The position numbers and the translations under genes were made by a program. The notes under the pieces are model-generated. The model was not told where the DNA came from. It saw nothing but the letters and a program-made list of their open reading frames with translations, and did no database searches. Shown here piece after piece: positions 1 through 10,467 of a stretch of DNA of 64,000 nt. Origin of the DNA: JAJRAN01 sp963827135 (lineage in GTDB: Archaea; Thermoplasmatota; Thermoplasmata; Methanomassiliicoccales; UBA472); contig CAWGZX010000005.1 in the NCBI GenBank assembly GCA_963827135.1, positions 1-64,000 of the forward strand, read 5' to 3'. The first letter of the stretch is position 1. Every line of letters begins with the position of its first letter.

Positions 1-151
1 GGCAAAGAATTTGTCCGGGTCCCGGTAGAGATCGCTGCACTCGTTCACCGAGACGTCGTAAAGGTCAGCTGCGAACTGAGAGAGTGAAAGTTCTCCCTTC
101 TTGAACTCTTCACTAAGCTGCACCACATGGTGCCATCGGCTTCCAAGCCAT
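1..151 (-). pseudogene. DUF499 (COG1483) AAA+ ATPase, N-terminal fragment, frameshifted, runs off window
   Basis: Reading leftward, the frame gives HVVQLSEEFKKGELSLS followed by FAADLYDV and DPDKFF, which I recognise as the start of DUF499/COG1483 ATPases that sit beside DUF1156 methylases. The natural start is probably the ATG at 151 (MAWKP...), but that codon is out of frame with the body, so a one-base indel lies near 136. The annotated stretch stops at the window edge before any Walker motif. It follows the DUF1156 gene with almost no gap, as expected for one operon. The family call rests on remembered sequence resemblance plus gene order. Confidence 0.55.
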
Positions 152-174
152 TTTGGTAATCTTCCCCATTCACG

Positions 175-3100
175 TCACCTTTCGTAATCGAGTATCGTTT
201 TAGGTCCTTTTACTGCGCCGCCTCCGGCTGAAATGTGATTGCTGATACTCTCTAGTAGGCTCCTTTCTTCGTCCCCCTCCTTGGAGAGTTCAATTAGCGC
301 TTCGAAGCACATGATGAAAAGTCTGGTTCTTCCACAGGCCATATGTATCAAGGTACTCGTTGACCTTAGCGGTGTCACCCTCCTTCCAGAGGTGCATAAG
401 CTGTGATTGGATATCTTCGATGAGGAGCAGGTTTGCTGTGAACATCTATGCCGAGGTTCTTGCTTAATCGGTTGTTCCACTGTCTGAGGCGAAAAGTGCT
501 TCCAGTACCTTCTTCGTCCTCTCCCAGAGTTCGTTCACTTTCATCCTCATCTTTCTGTTCCTTGCCACCGGATTTCAAGAGAATATCGTATTCCCCAGTC
601 AGGTCTCTATCAGATAGATTGCATGATTCTCTACCGCATAAAGTATACGCGCCCGCTGGCGAATCATCGAAACCAAAATCGTTGCGATGTAGTAAATAGT
701 AGGTTAGCTAGGTTGTCTAAATCCCTGTCCCTCTCTCCGCCTTCAAATTTCAATACACGCCCACTACAAAGTCCATGACGATTCTACGAACCTCTTTTAG
801 GAATTCTGTAACTGCCATCAGCTTGCCGGGGTCATCAGCCTTCTTGACTGATCGGATCCTGTCTGTGCTTTCAAGGGCAGGGCCAGTCGCAGCCCAAATA
901 AAGTCAGGGCCACCGGACGCCGGCATCCCAGTAATCTCTTAACCTTGAGGCGATATTCGATCTCATGTCTTCCATTCTTTGGTTATCCCAACCGGGACGA
1001 GCATCGCTTCGCCTCTTCCCGCAAACGAGCCATATAGATGAAGCTAGAGCCGATGATGACAGCGCTCTGGTTCTGCTGCCCATTTCAGTTTGTATCGGCC
1101 AGCTGCAGAGGACACAGAAGCCAGATCGGATGATCGCAGAGACAAGACTCTCCCAGGCTTCTGGCTGTTTGTGGGCGAATACGATGACAATTCTGCCGTC
1201 AAACGCAAGAGAGTCATGGCATGACTGAAAAGCCCTGAACATGCCATCCTCATAGTTGGCTTTCGATTTGTCTCTGTCACCGCCAAATCGACACGGATCA
1301 TCGACTAGCTCACCATCATTCTTTTCGTGACTCCATTTTGGAGAAGCAATTGGATTGTAGATACTATCGTGATTGCTAAAGAAGCCAAAGAGCGTTCGCT
1401 TTTCCCAAACATAGAAGAAATCCATCAGGTTTGAATAGGCAATTGCATTATAGTATGGCGGATCGGTCAGCACAAGATCGAATTCTCCATCCTGCTTTTC
1501 GATAGCACTCCTAAGAATCACGTTTGGTCTGGCGACTTGAGCTAAATCCCTCAATGCATGATCAACGTAACGTGCGATCCAATCAACGGCACCAAGATAA
1601 CCACCAGTCTGGCTGCTTATGACAGGTACTTCACAGAAATCCCATGCTATTGGCAAGGCGAACCTTTGAAAGGTGTGGGAGATGAATTCGCTGGAACGCC
1701 AGTAACACAATGTGCTGTTGTAGTCGGCAACACGATCAATCGCTGAAGCAAGATAGGAGATGATGGCTTCCTTCCACTCATCGTCATATCCACAACCGTC
1801 CATTTCAACAAACGCCTGTCGCGTATTCCTTACGAGAACAAATAGCGACAAGAGTTGTCTTTGTGTGAAAAGTTTGTACCATTTGTCCGCTCCATCTGAA
1901 ATACACCATGTGCTCCCTTTGCCATCCATCTCTATTGATTCAGATGGAATTCCAAAAGGGATTTCCTTCTGAATTTTCTCAAGTTGGGCTGGCACCTTCG
2001 TCAATACCTCAAGTTCCTCATCTTTCGGAATCCTGTACGATTTGCCCTCGTGAGTCTCGCATACAACGCCCGTCATTCGATAATGGCACGAGTCTGTTCG
2101 TTTTGCCTCTTCAAGTCCAGTCTAATATCCTCTCGCGTCATTGCAATTGTTCCAGGCCTTCCACAGCATGGACACCAGGCTCCACTCTTTACCCATTGTT
2201 CCCTGACGACGCTCACCAGCTCTTGTTTGAGCGGGTCTTGTTCCCCTGCAAGGATACTCCACTTTGTATTCCGATTGAAGCTCCCGTACGCTCTTCATTT
2301 GGAAGGATGGTTAAAAGAATGCGCTTTTCATTGTCTTTGCAGAGCCACTTTGTCTTTATCAGTGGGATTGTTGCCTTGCAATTCTTGCAGGTCACTGTCC
2401 TGGCCCACAAGCATCAGCAACGGTAGGACTCCCATTAACTGTGGGATAGTAACTTTCTAATTGCTCTTTTGTACGTTGATGCACCCACCTCCCAGGCTCA
2501 GGAAATGGAACGCTAGATCTGCCTCAACAATACTCTCAGACTCAACATTGCCATTTTCTTTCTCGATAGTATATCTACTAAGGGAAGTCTGCTTTTACCA
2601 TTTGCTTTGAATTCAATTCCATTTTCTTGTTGTTTCCTGCATGAATTCGTCGTCCTGCAGAAAAAAAGCTGGAAGGGGGCGTTTTCCCAGCAAACCGCTG
2701 AGGATAATCCAAGGTGCATTTCTCGATAAACCATGCAACTGGGTTAATGTCAGTCGCTGTGGCCTCGCAACCAAGGCGCATAGCCTCCAGTGGAATCGCA
2801 CCGCCGCCGGCAAATGGGTCCAGCACCTTCGGTGCCCGGCCTCCATAGGCTTTTCGTATCTCCTCCCTGAAGAAATCGATGTCCGGTGAGGACTCCCTGC
2901 CCCAGTGGAGGATACCTCCCTCCGTCTCCTCTACATACTTGACCTCTTCGCGGTCACCCTTCTTGACCTTCTTGGGAACCTTGACAACCTTTCCTCCAAT
3001 GCGTTCGAGCAATTCCTTTCGCTTCGTTGGGTCGCCTGGATCAGGCAATAGAGTGGCGATCAGGGCAGCTCTGCAGGCAGCAAGGGGGCGGCGTGCCGGC

Positions 3101-3249
3101 CAAATGTGCAATGTTGATAAATGGCCATGTCGCACATTCTTTTCATGGACGGAATCTATGGACGCCTGCTTGAGACAGAATCCGCACTGGATCAAATCTG
3201 GGCCATCAAGTGCAGAATCGATCTCCTTCTCCTTTCGGTCTTCCGTCAT
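175..3249 (-). pseudogene. DUF1156 (COG1743) adenine-specific DNA methylase, multiply frameshifted
   Basis: This is the decayed gene of a large DNA methylase of the COG1743/DUF1156 family. Collinear fragments in changing frames are all present. They are an N-terminal part with NVRHGHLSTLHIWPARRPL, the SAM-binding motif DPFAGGGAIPLEAMRLG and DINPVAW; a zinc-ribbon stretch near 2350 (CKNCKATIPL); the catalytic DPPYYNAIAYSNLMDFFYVW near 1450; and a C-terminal tail with LLESISNHISAGGGAVKG ending at 175. One lesion is explicit: near 913 one extra T turns ...AGVRGPDFIWAATG into ...AGVRWP-stop. At least five frame changes and an internal stop near 762 are needed to read it through, so it cannot make a full-length enzyme as assembled. 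The ATG overlaps the helicase stop as ATGA, showing it was once translationally coupled. Confidence 0.8.
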
Positions 3250-6200
3250 CTTGTTTCACCCGATGCCTTGGCGATCTCACCCTCGTCCACGATAACGCTC
3301 CCCTTTGCTTTGAAGCACAACCGGAACGCCGGATCCTGGACCTGAGGACACGCGGATTGTAAGTACCACAGTCAAAGACCGCGTAAAGCCAATATTTCTC
3401 GCGAAGGTTTGCCGCGCGGTCCCACTCATTCTCCGTGATCTCCACGCTACCAGAGCCTCCTCTGCCTTTGACCTCTATGGAGCGTTTCGTCCCGTCGGTC
3501 CTATGAGACAACATATCGAATCCAGGATTTGGAGGGAGACCGATGAAAATGGCAAGTTCAGGCTTATGAACGTCGTGCACAATAGCGCCTTCGGCCTCTT
3601 CCAGCGCCCTTACGACGTCCATGGCTATCTTCTCGACTTCCTTGTCATATCGTTCTGCATCTTCGGGATTGACTGAAGGCACAACAAGCGCATGGGCGAT
3701 GAATCGAGTATTTTTCCGGATACGACCAGGTCAGCCTCACGCTGCAAGGAAGAAATAGCGTTCTCCCTTTCGCTTGAGATCGTCCTTTGCCGCTCCCTGA
3801 CCCTTTCAAGTTCCTCTGTAGCCTTGGGATCATCGTTCCGCTTTCCTAGCTCAGATCTCCTTTTGGCGAGGTCAGCATCCTGGAGGTCGTACCCCTTGCG
3901 CACGAACGCCTCTCTCATTCTGGTATCCTCCTTGAGATGGTCTCGGTGTCCTGGACCATCTTTCCTGAGAACCCCTTCCTGGATGAATCCCTCCACTGAC
4001 CTGGCCAAGCCCTCTCCCTTCGTCATTAGGTCCAAGGCGTTCATTGACAAGCCCTCGCCACCTCGCAGGAGCAACAGATGCTCCACTGCTGCTTCGGAAC
4101 AAAAGCCCGCCCTCATCCTGCCTGATGCCCAGAAGCTTCTCCTCGATGACCAGGGGATGGGCGAGCCCAACGTAGGATGGGTCAACGTTCCTAATGACGT
4201 TGATCTTGACTAGGTGGAACAAGTAAGGATTCTTAGCGGTCGGATCAATGAACAAGGCACCCTTTTGGGCGTCTGAAGCATAGCGATCCTCCAACATGTC
4301 GCAGATGCGGTCAAACAAAGGCTCACCTGGCCTTAGGAACAAGGCCGATCTTTCACCTATTGGCCGGTTTGCAGTAAGACGCTCCCTTGATTCCGCTGGA
4401 TACGTTTCCAACACCGGCAACAGCCGATCAAGGGCTCGTGGCTTCATGGCATAGATGGCGAACTCATCATTCACATCACCCTCGCAGCCGATGTCTAACA
4501 ATGGAAGCGCATCGATTAGGAAACCGCGAACATACGCGGGAAGGAGCTTTAAGTACTCCTCATTCGCAAGTCTTTCCAGCTCCCTTGATAGGTTCTTCTT
4601 CACCTCACCGCCTTCGCCGAATAGGCTGCGCTCCTTAGCCTCCATGGCGGTTACCTGCTCCTTCGTCGAGCTTGCCCTCCATGTCGCTTACAACATCCTC
4701 ATCGATCTCGAGCGCTCGCTCCATGTAGTCGCGGATGCTGACGCCCTCGAACAGCCTTCCCACGACGTCGAACACCTTGTCCGACCCGAGCTCAAGCCGT
4801 ATGCGCTCCAATTTCTCCAGTAGGATCTTGAGCACCTTGCCTTCCCTCGTCCCGGCTGAGACCAGGTTCACGATCACCACCGGATCATGCTTCTGTCCGT
4901 AACGGTGTATCCGGCCCATGCGCTGCTCTAATCTGGCAGGGTTCCAGGGAATGTCGTAATTGACCATCAGCCAGCAGAATTGAAGGTTGATGCCCTCCCC
5001 GGCAGCGTCTGTTGCTATCAGATACTGTGCCCCTCCATCGACCGAATCCCTTCGGAAGAAAGTAATCTGTTCATCCCTGGCATTGTAATCCAGGCCTCCG
5101 TGGATGGAAGCGACCTTTCCTGTCAGCCCCATGGCTTCCAGTCGCCTTACGAGATAATTCATCGTATCACGATGCTCCGAGAAAATAATGACCTTCTCCT
5201 CCCGGTATTTTGGGTCCATGAGGAATTCGCGTAGTTTCTCGAACTTGGACTCTTCCCCGCGTTCAAGGACCGCCGATGCGAGCTGAAGTAGCCTCTCCAC
5301 TTGCTGCCTTTCCATTTGTAGCTGCTGGACATTGAAGTTGATCGCCACACCCAGCGCCTTCTCTTCCTCGATTTCGTTCTCCTCTTGTCCTTCTTCCCCG
5401 GCCTCCTCGTCTCCTGTTCGCTCCTCGAATTCATCGTGGACGGCCAACCGACTCTGGATTATCCTCAACCGCTCTTCTGTGAGCTCGCCGGTGGAAAGTG
5501 CTCTGATCATTCCGTCCAGCTTCTCCAATCGACGTTCAAAGGAGCATTTAAGCGCGTACGTCGAAGAGGCTAAACGACGTTGGAAGACGCTCATGGCCAG
5601 GCGAGCGGCGGAACGGTTCAGCATTCTGGCCAGGTTGTAGAAACTGCGAATATAGGCCGTCGTCTCGCTGTAGAGCCTCTGTTCGCTGACATCCCCTTGG
5701 GACAGCTCGAAGCTTGTGGTGTCTGAGATCCGCATTGGGTAGATCTTGGAGCCATCGTAGCGCACCATTTCCTCTTTTGTTCGACGGATGAAATGCTCTT
5801 GTTTAGACTCAATGGGGTAGGTGTCGAACGCTTCTTTGGTCGGCAGTATGTATGGCTCTAGCAAACGCCAGAGAAAATAATATGGATAATCCTTCCCCAT
5901 GTGAGGAGTTGCTGTAAGCAGCAGTAGATGATTGGTGCTCCATGGCAGGGACCACCGTACTTCGCCCCCTGGCACTCCTGCAAAGGCCTCGGCGAGACGA
6001 TACCGATCAGTTTTTCTGATGGTCATGTCCGGTTCCCTGTCGGCGGAGAGCTTGTGTGCCTCGTCGAACACTACCAGATCGTAGGGCTGGATGCCTTCCT
6101 TCAGCCTCGAGAAGGTGCTTTCTCCTGCGAGGGTGTCAACGCTGATGATGACGAGGTCGCTCCCCTCGCCCATGAACGGGTTGTGATCGCGCGCCTCAGC

Positions 6201-6810
6201 GCCGCGAATAATATTGAATTGAAGATTGAACAGTTTGCGCATTTCTCGCTCCCAGTTACCCACTAGACCTGCAGGAGGGACGATGAGAACGCGTCGCAGT
6301 AGTCTTCTAGAGAGCATCTCTCTGATGTACAGCCCGGTCATAATCGTCTTGCCAGCTCCTGCATCATCAGCAAGCAGAAACCGCAAACGCGATTGATTTA
6401 ACATGTGATCATAGACTGCCATCCTCTGGTGTGGTAAGGGATCGATAAGAGATGCTTCAGTCGCAAAAGCGGGGTTGAAAAAGGTGGCCGTACGAAAGCC
6501 TATGCCTCTCGGCAATCGCCTTCACTACTTCCGGGCGAGAAGTGAAATCCATTCTCATTGGTGTCATGTTCTGAGGGACGGTGTTGATCATCTCTTCGCC
6601 GGTCTGGATCGCTCCATCCCTTTCAACCTTCAGTATCTGCATCCAAGCAAGCTTGGCTGGTCTTGATTGACCATTCTCCCAGCGGTTGACCGTGGCGAAT
6701 GACACGCCAAGGAGTTCAGCAAATCTCTCTTGACTTAGGGCTAGCTTGCCCCTTAGCTCGCGTATTTTCTTGGAATAGTCCTCAGGCAGGTCTTTTGAGG
6801 GTCTTGGCAT
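3246..6810 (-). pseudogene. HTH-Snf2 helicase-DUF3883 fusion protein, frameshifted
   Basis: This is a decayed gene for a DNA-translocating Snf2/SF2 helicase of the kind paired with DUF1156 methylases. An XRE-type helix-turn-helix begins at 6810 (LALSQERFAELLGVS, then NRWENGQSRP). It runs into the helicase, with Walker A LLADDAGAGKTIM, DEAH in FDEAHKL, TATPHMG and a C-terminal RecA lobe (IHGGL, ATDAAGEGINLQ, QRMGRIHRYGQ). A DUF3883 domain closes it (GFDMLSHR, IEVKGR, ENEWDRA, YWLYAVF). A T5 run near 6476 breaks HTH from helicase; one T fewer restores the SYGHLFNPAFATE-type junction. Further breaks lie near 4648, 4120, 3700 and 3347. The stop at 3246-3248 keeps an ATGA overlap with the methylase. 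A separate regulator is possible, but the restored junction argues for fusion. Confidence 0.75.
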
Positions 6811-6844
6811 TGCTGATTGCCCCCCCGAAGAACGGAGCGTTGTG

Positions 6845-6870
6845 TGCGTTATATAGCATTTGTTATATGG
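6845..6870 (-). promoter_or_regulatory. Promoter with repeated GTTATAT motif upstream of the HTH-helicase gene
   Basis: An archaeal TATA-like element (CTATATAAC on the minus strand) lies about 40 bases before the ATG at 6810. On the plus strand GTTATAT occurs twice, 14 bases apart, across the same stretch, which could be a binding site for the HTH domain encoded just downstream. The regulatory role is inferred. Confidence 0.4.
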
Positions 6871-7021
6871 AGTGCCCAATCAAGTCGGTATTCGTAATTA
6901 AACCAACCAACTTTCCTCGATCCTGCACGATGACCGCCTGAAATTGCTTGAGCATGGATTGATAGTGGAATAATTGGTCTCCTTTGGTACGATGACAATT
7001 TCTTGGTCATTAAGACTAGGT

Positions 7022-7411
7022 TCAATCCAATATCATCGCATCATCACCATCAGACACATTCGAGTCCACGCAACGCACGTGCGCCATTATCACATCACCG
7101 CCCATGCCCATTATCTCGCGGGCTTCACAATCGGATACTGAGATAGGTCGATCGCATATGCAACATATTGCAGTCACGACATACTTCTCCTTCGCCGCCT
7201 TGAAACCTTCCTTATATCCGCGACTGTACGCCTTCTCATAACTCCGCTGCTCGACTCCGAGGGCTTCTCTGAAGAACTCGCCGATGCTTTTCTCCTGATT
7301 AAGCAGGAGGTCCTTGAGCAGCTTGTAAGTGGGCTCCGATGTCCGGAATGAAACCACGGGGTGGTTCTCATCGTATTTCTCTCGTACTGCAGATACGTTA
7401 TTCCTTCTCAT
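7022..7411 (-). CDS. Small protein with RHH-like N-terminus and Cys-rich C-terminus
   Basis: The product is 129 aa. Residues about 15-55 (VVSFRTSEPTYKLLKDLL, then SIGEFFREAL) look like a strand-helix-helix of the ribbon-helix-helix type, which usually binds DNA as a dimer. The C-terminal part has CCICDRPIS and a later HVRC, a plausible zinc site. I do not recognise a named family. It is one of the few intact frames in the decayed island, lying between the helicase operon and a broken gene and reading in the same direction. A role as a small regulator is inference only. Confidence 0.5.
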   Translation of the reverse strand: MRRNNVSAVREKYDENHPVVSFRTSEPTYKLLKDLLLNQEKSIGEFFREALGVEQRSYEKAYSRGYKEGFKAAKEKYVVTAICCICDRPISVSDCEAREIMGMGGDVIMAHVRCVDSNVSDGDDAMILD

Positions 7412-7416
7412 TTCTC

Positions 7417-7716
7417 TCAGCCTTCCTCGAAGTTATTCGTCTTCGCTAAATCGGATTTACGCGTTGTAAACAGCCATGGTAAACTGCTTGGTAATCGATG
7501 GTGTAAACATGAACTCTGCAATTGTCTACGAATCCGTCTACCCCATGGGTCCTTGGCGCAAACGATGGCTTGAGCGCAGATCCAATCTCGACCTCGCATC
7601 CGGCCGGCACCGAGGACGGAGTCTTGGCACAAAAGCTCAAGTCGAAAAGCCGGCGACGCTATCATCAATTTCGCGAGGATTGTTGAGCCGTCGCTGTGCT
7701 TAAGCGCTTGGGGCAT
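7417..7716 (-). pseudogene. Possible short broken gene of unknown function
   Basis: Two overlapping minus-strand frames can be joined by one indel near 7640: an N-terminal MPQALKHSDGSTILAKLM and a following part with VPAGCEVEIGSALKPSF. Each alone is unconvincing; together they resemble a small soluble protein of about 90 aa that ends where the RHH-like gene begins. No family is recognised. It could equally be non-coding sequence. Confidence 0.2.
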
Positions 7717-8507
7717 TCTTGATCTCCCGATGTTTCATGCGCAAGGTTCGTTGCCTTCCGGCGACCTCCTCGGAGTCGTAGAAGGAGGTTAGCGGTTCGA
7801 GCCTATTGGCCCCTTTAACAATCTCCGATTCTAGGCGCATCTCGAACCTCAAGTCCTCGTCGACTAGCTCTGCCGCCGGTCTCTTCGCCAGATCATAAGC
7901 GGTGGCGAAGTGCATCACCCGACCCATGTGCCTGATGAGCAACTGAGCCCTTTCGATTGGTCTCTTCTCCTTGTACTGGTCGAACGGGACCCTGTCGGAG
8001 AGGACGACCGCCAGAGCCGAGGTCGAGATGCAGGCCAGGTCCTTAATCCTATTCAGGTCCTCGGCCGGCGCCACTCCCATCGTTTCTCTCTGAAGCCTAG
8101 CTTCTTCGGCAGCCAGTTATTCATGTCGGCCTGTATGACGCTCTGGCCGAAGCGCGTCGACCGTATATCGTCCAGGAGCCATGCCCCGTAGTCATCATGG
8201 ATCGAGCCAGCACTTCGAGCTTTGGCACTTAATGATAGCGGGGGTTTTCTTGGCCTTCTTCGGCGTTTTCATGTACTCCTCGTCCAAGATCCTTCTTCTC
8301 ATGAGGCGCAAGCAGGCTGCCTTTATTCCTGGCTTGGTTAACTCTTTCACCTTGAGCCCGCGAAGCTCCTGGATCCTGGGTGACACTCCTGGCAATCTCG
8401 CTCACGTACATCGGGATGTTTTGGTAATGCGCGAGCGCCCTCAGAGCCCCCACCTCGTTGACCCAAACCAGCCCTCGTCGGTCCTTTGTAGAGTAATTCT
8501 TGCTCAT
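7700..8507 (-). pseudogene. Broken gene of unknown function, about 270 aa originally
   Basis: Collinear fragments in different frames make one gene. An N-terminal part (GLVWVNEVGALRALAHYQN, then VSEIA) begins at 8507. A second part (ELRGLKVKELTKPGIKAA, LMRRRILDEEY) ends at tandem stops near 8195. A third has DYGAWLLDDIRSTRFGQSV, and a fourth ends at 7700 (RAQLLIRHMGRVMHFATAYD, DEDLRFEMRLESEIVKG). At least three indels separate them. The N-terminal segment could be winged-helix-like, but I do not recognise the family. It is read divergently from the small acidic gene and integrase. Confidence 0.4.
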
Positions 8508-8575
8508 CTAATCGGTCCAGTATAGTAATAGGCATGTATATATATTGATGAAACCATTGATACCCGAGTCGTATC

Positions 8576-8617
8576 ACTGATATCAGTCTAAGATTATTTC
8601 ATAATACTGGTATCAGT
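8576..8617. promoter_or_regulatory. Pair of 12-bp palindromes, putative operators
   Basis: ACTGATATCAGT (8576-8587) is a perfect palindrome, and ACTGGTATCAGT (8606-8617) is the same site with one change. Their centres are 30 bp apart, close to three helical turns. They lie in the divergent gap between the broken gene starting at 8507 and the small gene at 8670, where a dimeric regulator would bind. The function is inferred from symmetry and placement. Confidence 0.45.
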
Positions 8618-8669
8618 AAGAATGACACCCCCGGTCTTACTCTTCACGATGGATTTTAAGTAATAGGCA

Positions 8670-8907
8670 ATGACTCTTAATCCACAACGGTCCGAAGAGG
8701 CCGTAGGAATGGAAAGACTATGTCACCAGAAAAAAGGGCAAGGCTCTCTGCGAGCACGAAGAGCGGCTCGTGGAAGCTGGACTTGATGAAGAGACCGCGC
8801 GGGAGCTCGTCGACGAACTCGAAGAAGAGCTCGACGAGGACGACGAGGAAGAGGACACCAGGAACGAACCCAAAAGAGAAGGGCTAGGTAGATTTGCTGC
8901 TCTCTGA
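8670..8907 (+). pseudogene. Small acidic protein upstream of integrase, frameshifted
   Basis: From about 8707 the plus strand reads EWKDYVTRKKGKALCEHEER, then LVEAGLDEETARELVDEL and a run of Asp/Glu, ending at a TGA at 8905-8907. There is no start codon in that frame and a stop sits directly before it. An ATG at 8670 in the neighbouring frame (MTLNPQRSEEAV) joins it if one indel is allowed near 8706. The helix-rich, strongly acidic composition and position just before the recombinase suggest a small accessory protein of the element. No family is recognised. Confidence 0.4.
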
Positions 8908-8955
8908 CCTCGAGAATTTTTTCTTTTTTCCTCGATTTCCAAGGTCGGAAAACGC

Positions 8956-10077
8956 ATGCTGGATGGGTGCATGAGTTCTAATATCCCCCCTGCCAATGAA
9001 GCCCACGAGGGCGTCAATGCTCAAAAGGCAGGGCGCCCTGGTGCGAAGCGGGGGGCGCGGTCCATGGGAAGATATCCCTTCCTAGAGACCGCCAACCGTT
9101 ATATGGAGAGGAGGCGGGCGTTCCTGTCGCCGACGAGCGTCGAGGAGCTGGGGAGGAAGGGAAGGACATTGAACAAGGTCTTCGTCCAGCTGAAGGCTTC
9201 GGGAAGGGTCGAGCATACCAACCCGGAAAAGATGACGCGAAAGGACGTGTCCGCCTTCATCCTCTGGATGCGCGAGAGGCACCATGAGAACTCGTACATC
9301 GCCAAGAACCTCGGATTCCTGAAGCAGCTATGCGAGTTCGCAGGGAATCCGGTCTTCGCGGAAATGAAGGCTCAAGGTGAGAGGATGCCCACCAAGACCC
9401 CGAAGGAGCTAAAGGCCATGACCATGGGGGACCTGGAGGCGATCTTCAAAGCCGCGGAGGAGATGACCGGGTGGTATGGGGAAGTGGCCAGGTTCCTGGT
9501 CCACTTCTATCCGTTCACAGGCGTGCGGGCGAGCGAGCTGCGGAGAGCAGGCGTGAAGGACTCGACGTAAGGACATGGACCTTCACGGTGCAACATCCCA
9601 AGGGCGAGCTGCGGTATGCTCGCAAGCGAACGACGGTCATCCTGCCGCCGGCGCGTGAGGCGACGCTGCGCTTCCTCAAGGCAAGGGAGGCGAGGCTGAG
9701 GCAGTTCGGCATCAAGGAGTGCGATGCCCTCGTCCCCAATGTCCACAGCACTGACCCGGACATGATCTACTCGACCTCGAGGTTCAGGGCCATCAAGGAG
9801 GAGCTGCAGAGTACGCGTGGGTAAGGACATCGAGGGCTTCGAGTTCCAGCTCAAGTCCTTCAGGGACCTGTACTGTCAGATGAACATCGACCTGAACCCA
9901 TCGAGCCTGTCGGCCGTCGCCTTGACCATGGGGCACTCGACAACGAGGACCACCGAATCGCACTACGGGCGCATAAGACAAGAGAAGGCGTTCGAGATGC
10001 TCGAGAGCGCCTGGAGTGTCAATAATGGCAAAAAACCCCTGATTGACCAAAAATACGAGATGACTGGATACAATTGA
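8956..10077 (+). pseudogene. Tyrosine recombinase (phage/archaeal integrase), two frameshifts
   Basis: This site-specific recombinase is split by two single-base lesions. The N-terminal SAM-like core-binding domain (MGRYPFLETANRYMERRR, LGFLKQLCEFAG) leads into box I, FTGVRASELR, which carries the catalytic Arg. A missing base near 9564 forces a stop; restoring it gives VRTWTFTVQHPKGELRYA. An extra base near 9823 breaks the frame again before FEFQLKSFRDLY (box II Arg region; the usual His of HxxR is not obvious). The protein ends with MGHSTTRTTESHYGR, which carries the box II His and the Tyr nucleophile. The stop lies 2 bases from the end of tRNA-Ser, the classic place for an integrase. As assembled it is inactive. 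Confidence 0.75.
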
Positions 10078-10079
10078 AG

Positions 10080-10163
10080 CGCGAAGGGGGGGATTTGAAC
10101 CCCCGAGCTCTTTCGAGCATTGGATTAGCAATCCAACGCCTTGCCTGGCTGGGCCACCTCCGC
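10080..10163 (-). tRNA. tRNA-Ser(GCT)
   Basis: The minus strand folds as a class II tRNA. The acceptor GCGGAGG pairs with CCTTCGC, the anticodon loop TTGCTAA gives anticodon GCT, the variable arm is long (GCTCGAAAGAGC), and the T arm is GGGGGTTCAAATCCCCC. The discriminator base is G and there is no intron or encoded CCA. It decodes AGC/AGU. Its 3' end abuts the recombinase remnant, so it is the likely integration target of the island to the left. Confidence 0.93.
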
Positions 10164-10188
10164 TTCCGCGTTCGTGAAGGGGTATATC

Positions 10189-10200
10189 GTTCTTAAAGGT
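10189..10200 (-). promoter_or_regulatory. TATA-like element for tRNA-Ser
   Basis: On the minus strand ACCTTTAAGAA lies about 30 bases upstream of the mature tRNA 5' end, the correct distance for an archaeal box A. Confidence 0.45.
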
Positions 10201-10432
10201 TTCCCGCAGATCGTTCTCAGGTGCCAGTTAGAAACTCGGCTACATCTTTTCAAGAAATTCATATGCTCAGGTAATGATACTATGAATCGAAGCCTAAATA
10301 GATCAAATATTTTGTCTTGAGGCCTCATATTTTAGTCGGCCTCATCGAACATATTTCAGCAATCGCCGTGCTACTCCCTGGCTCGACCAATTAGAAACCC
10401 TCATATACATTGAGTGAGTAAGGTAAGAATAG

Positions 10433-10455
10433 GCATCATGTGAAAGTCATGATGC
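10433..10455. promoter_or_regulatory. Inverted repeat upstream of the rRNA promoter
   Basis: GCATCATG and CATGATGC form a perfect 8-bp stem with a 7-base loop. It ends about 22 bp before the TATA box of the 16S transcription unit. It could be an operator for rRNA control or a terminator hairpin of upstream transcription; no T-run follows it. Confidence 0.35.
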
Positions 10456-10467
10456 GCGAGGCAGCCC

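Noticed and set aside
1..6810. Intact BREX or DISARM system
   Set aside because: The genes present (DUF499, DUF1156, HTH-Snf2-DUF3883) match a related but different cluster, lack PglZ, BrxC, DrmA and DrmB hallmarks, and are not intact.
8718..9017. Minus-strand frame with a long poly-Ser run
   Set aside because: It is the reverse complement of an acidic GAA/GAC-rich coding stretch on the plus strand and not a real Ser-rich protein.
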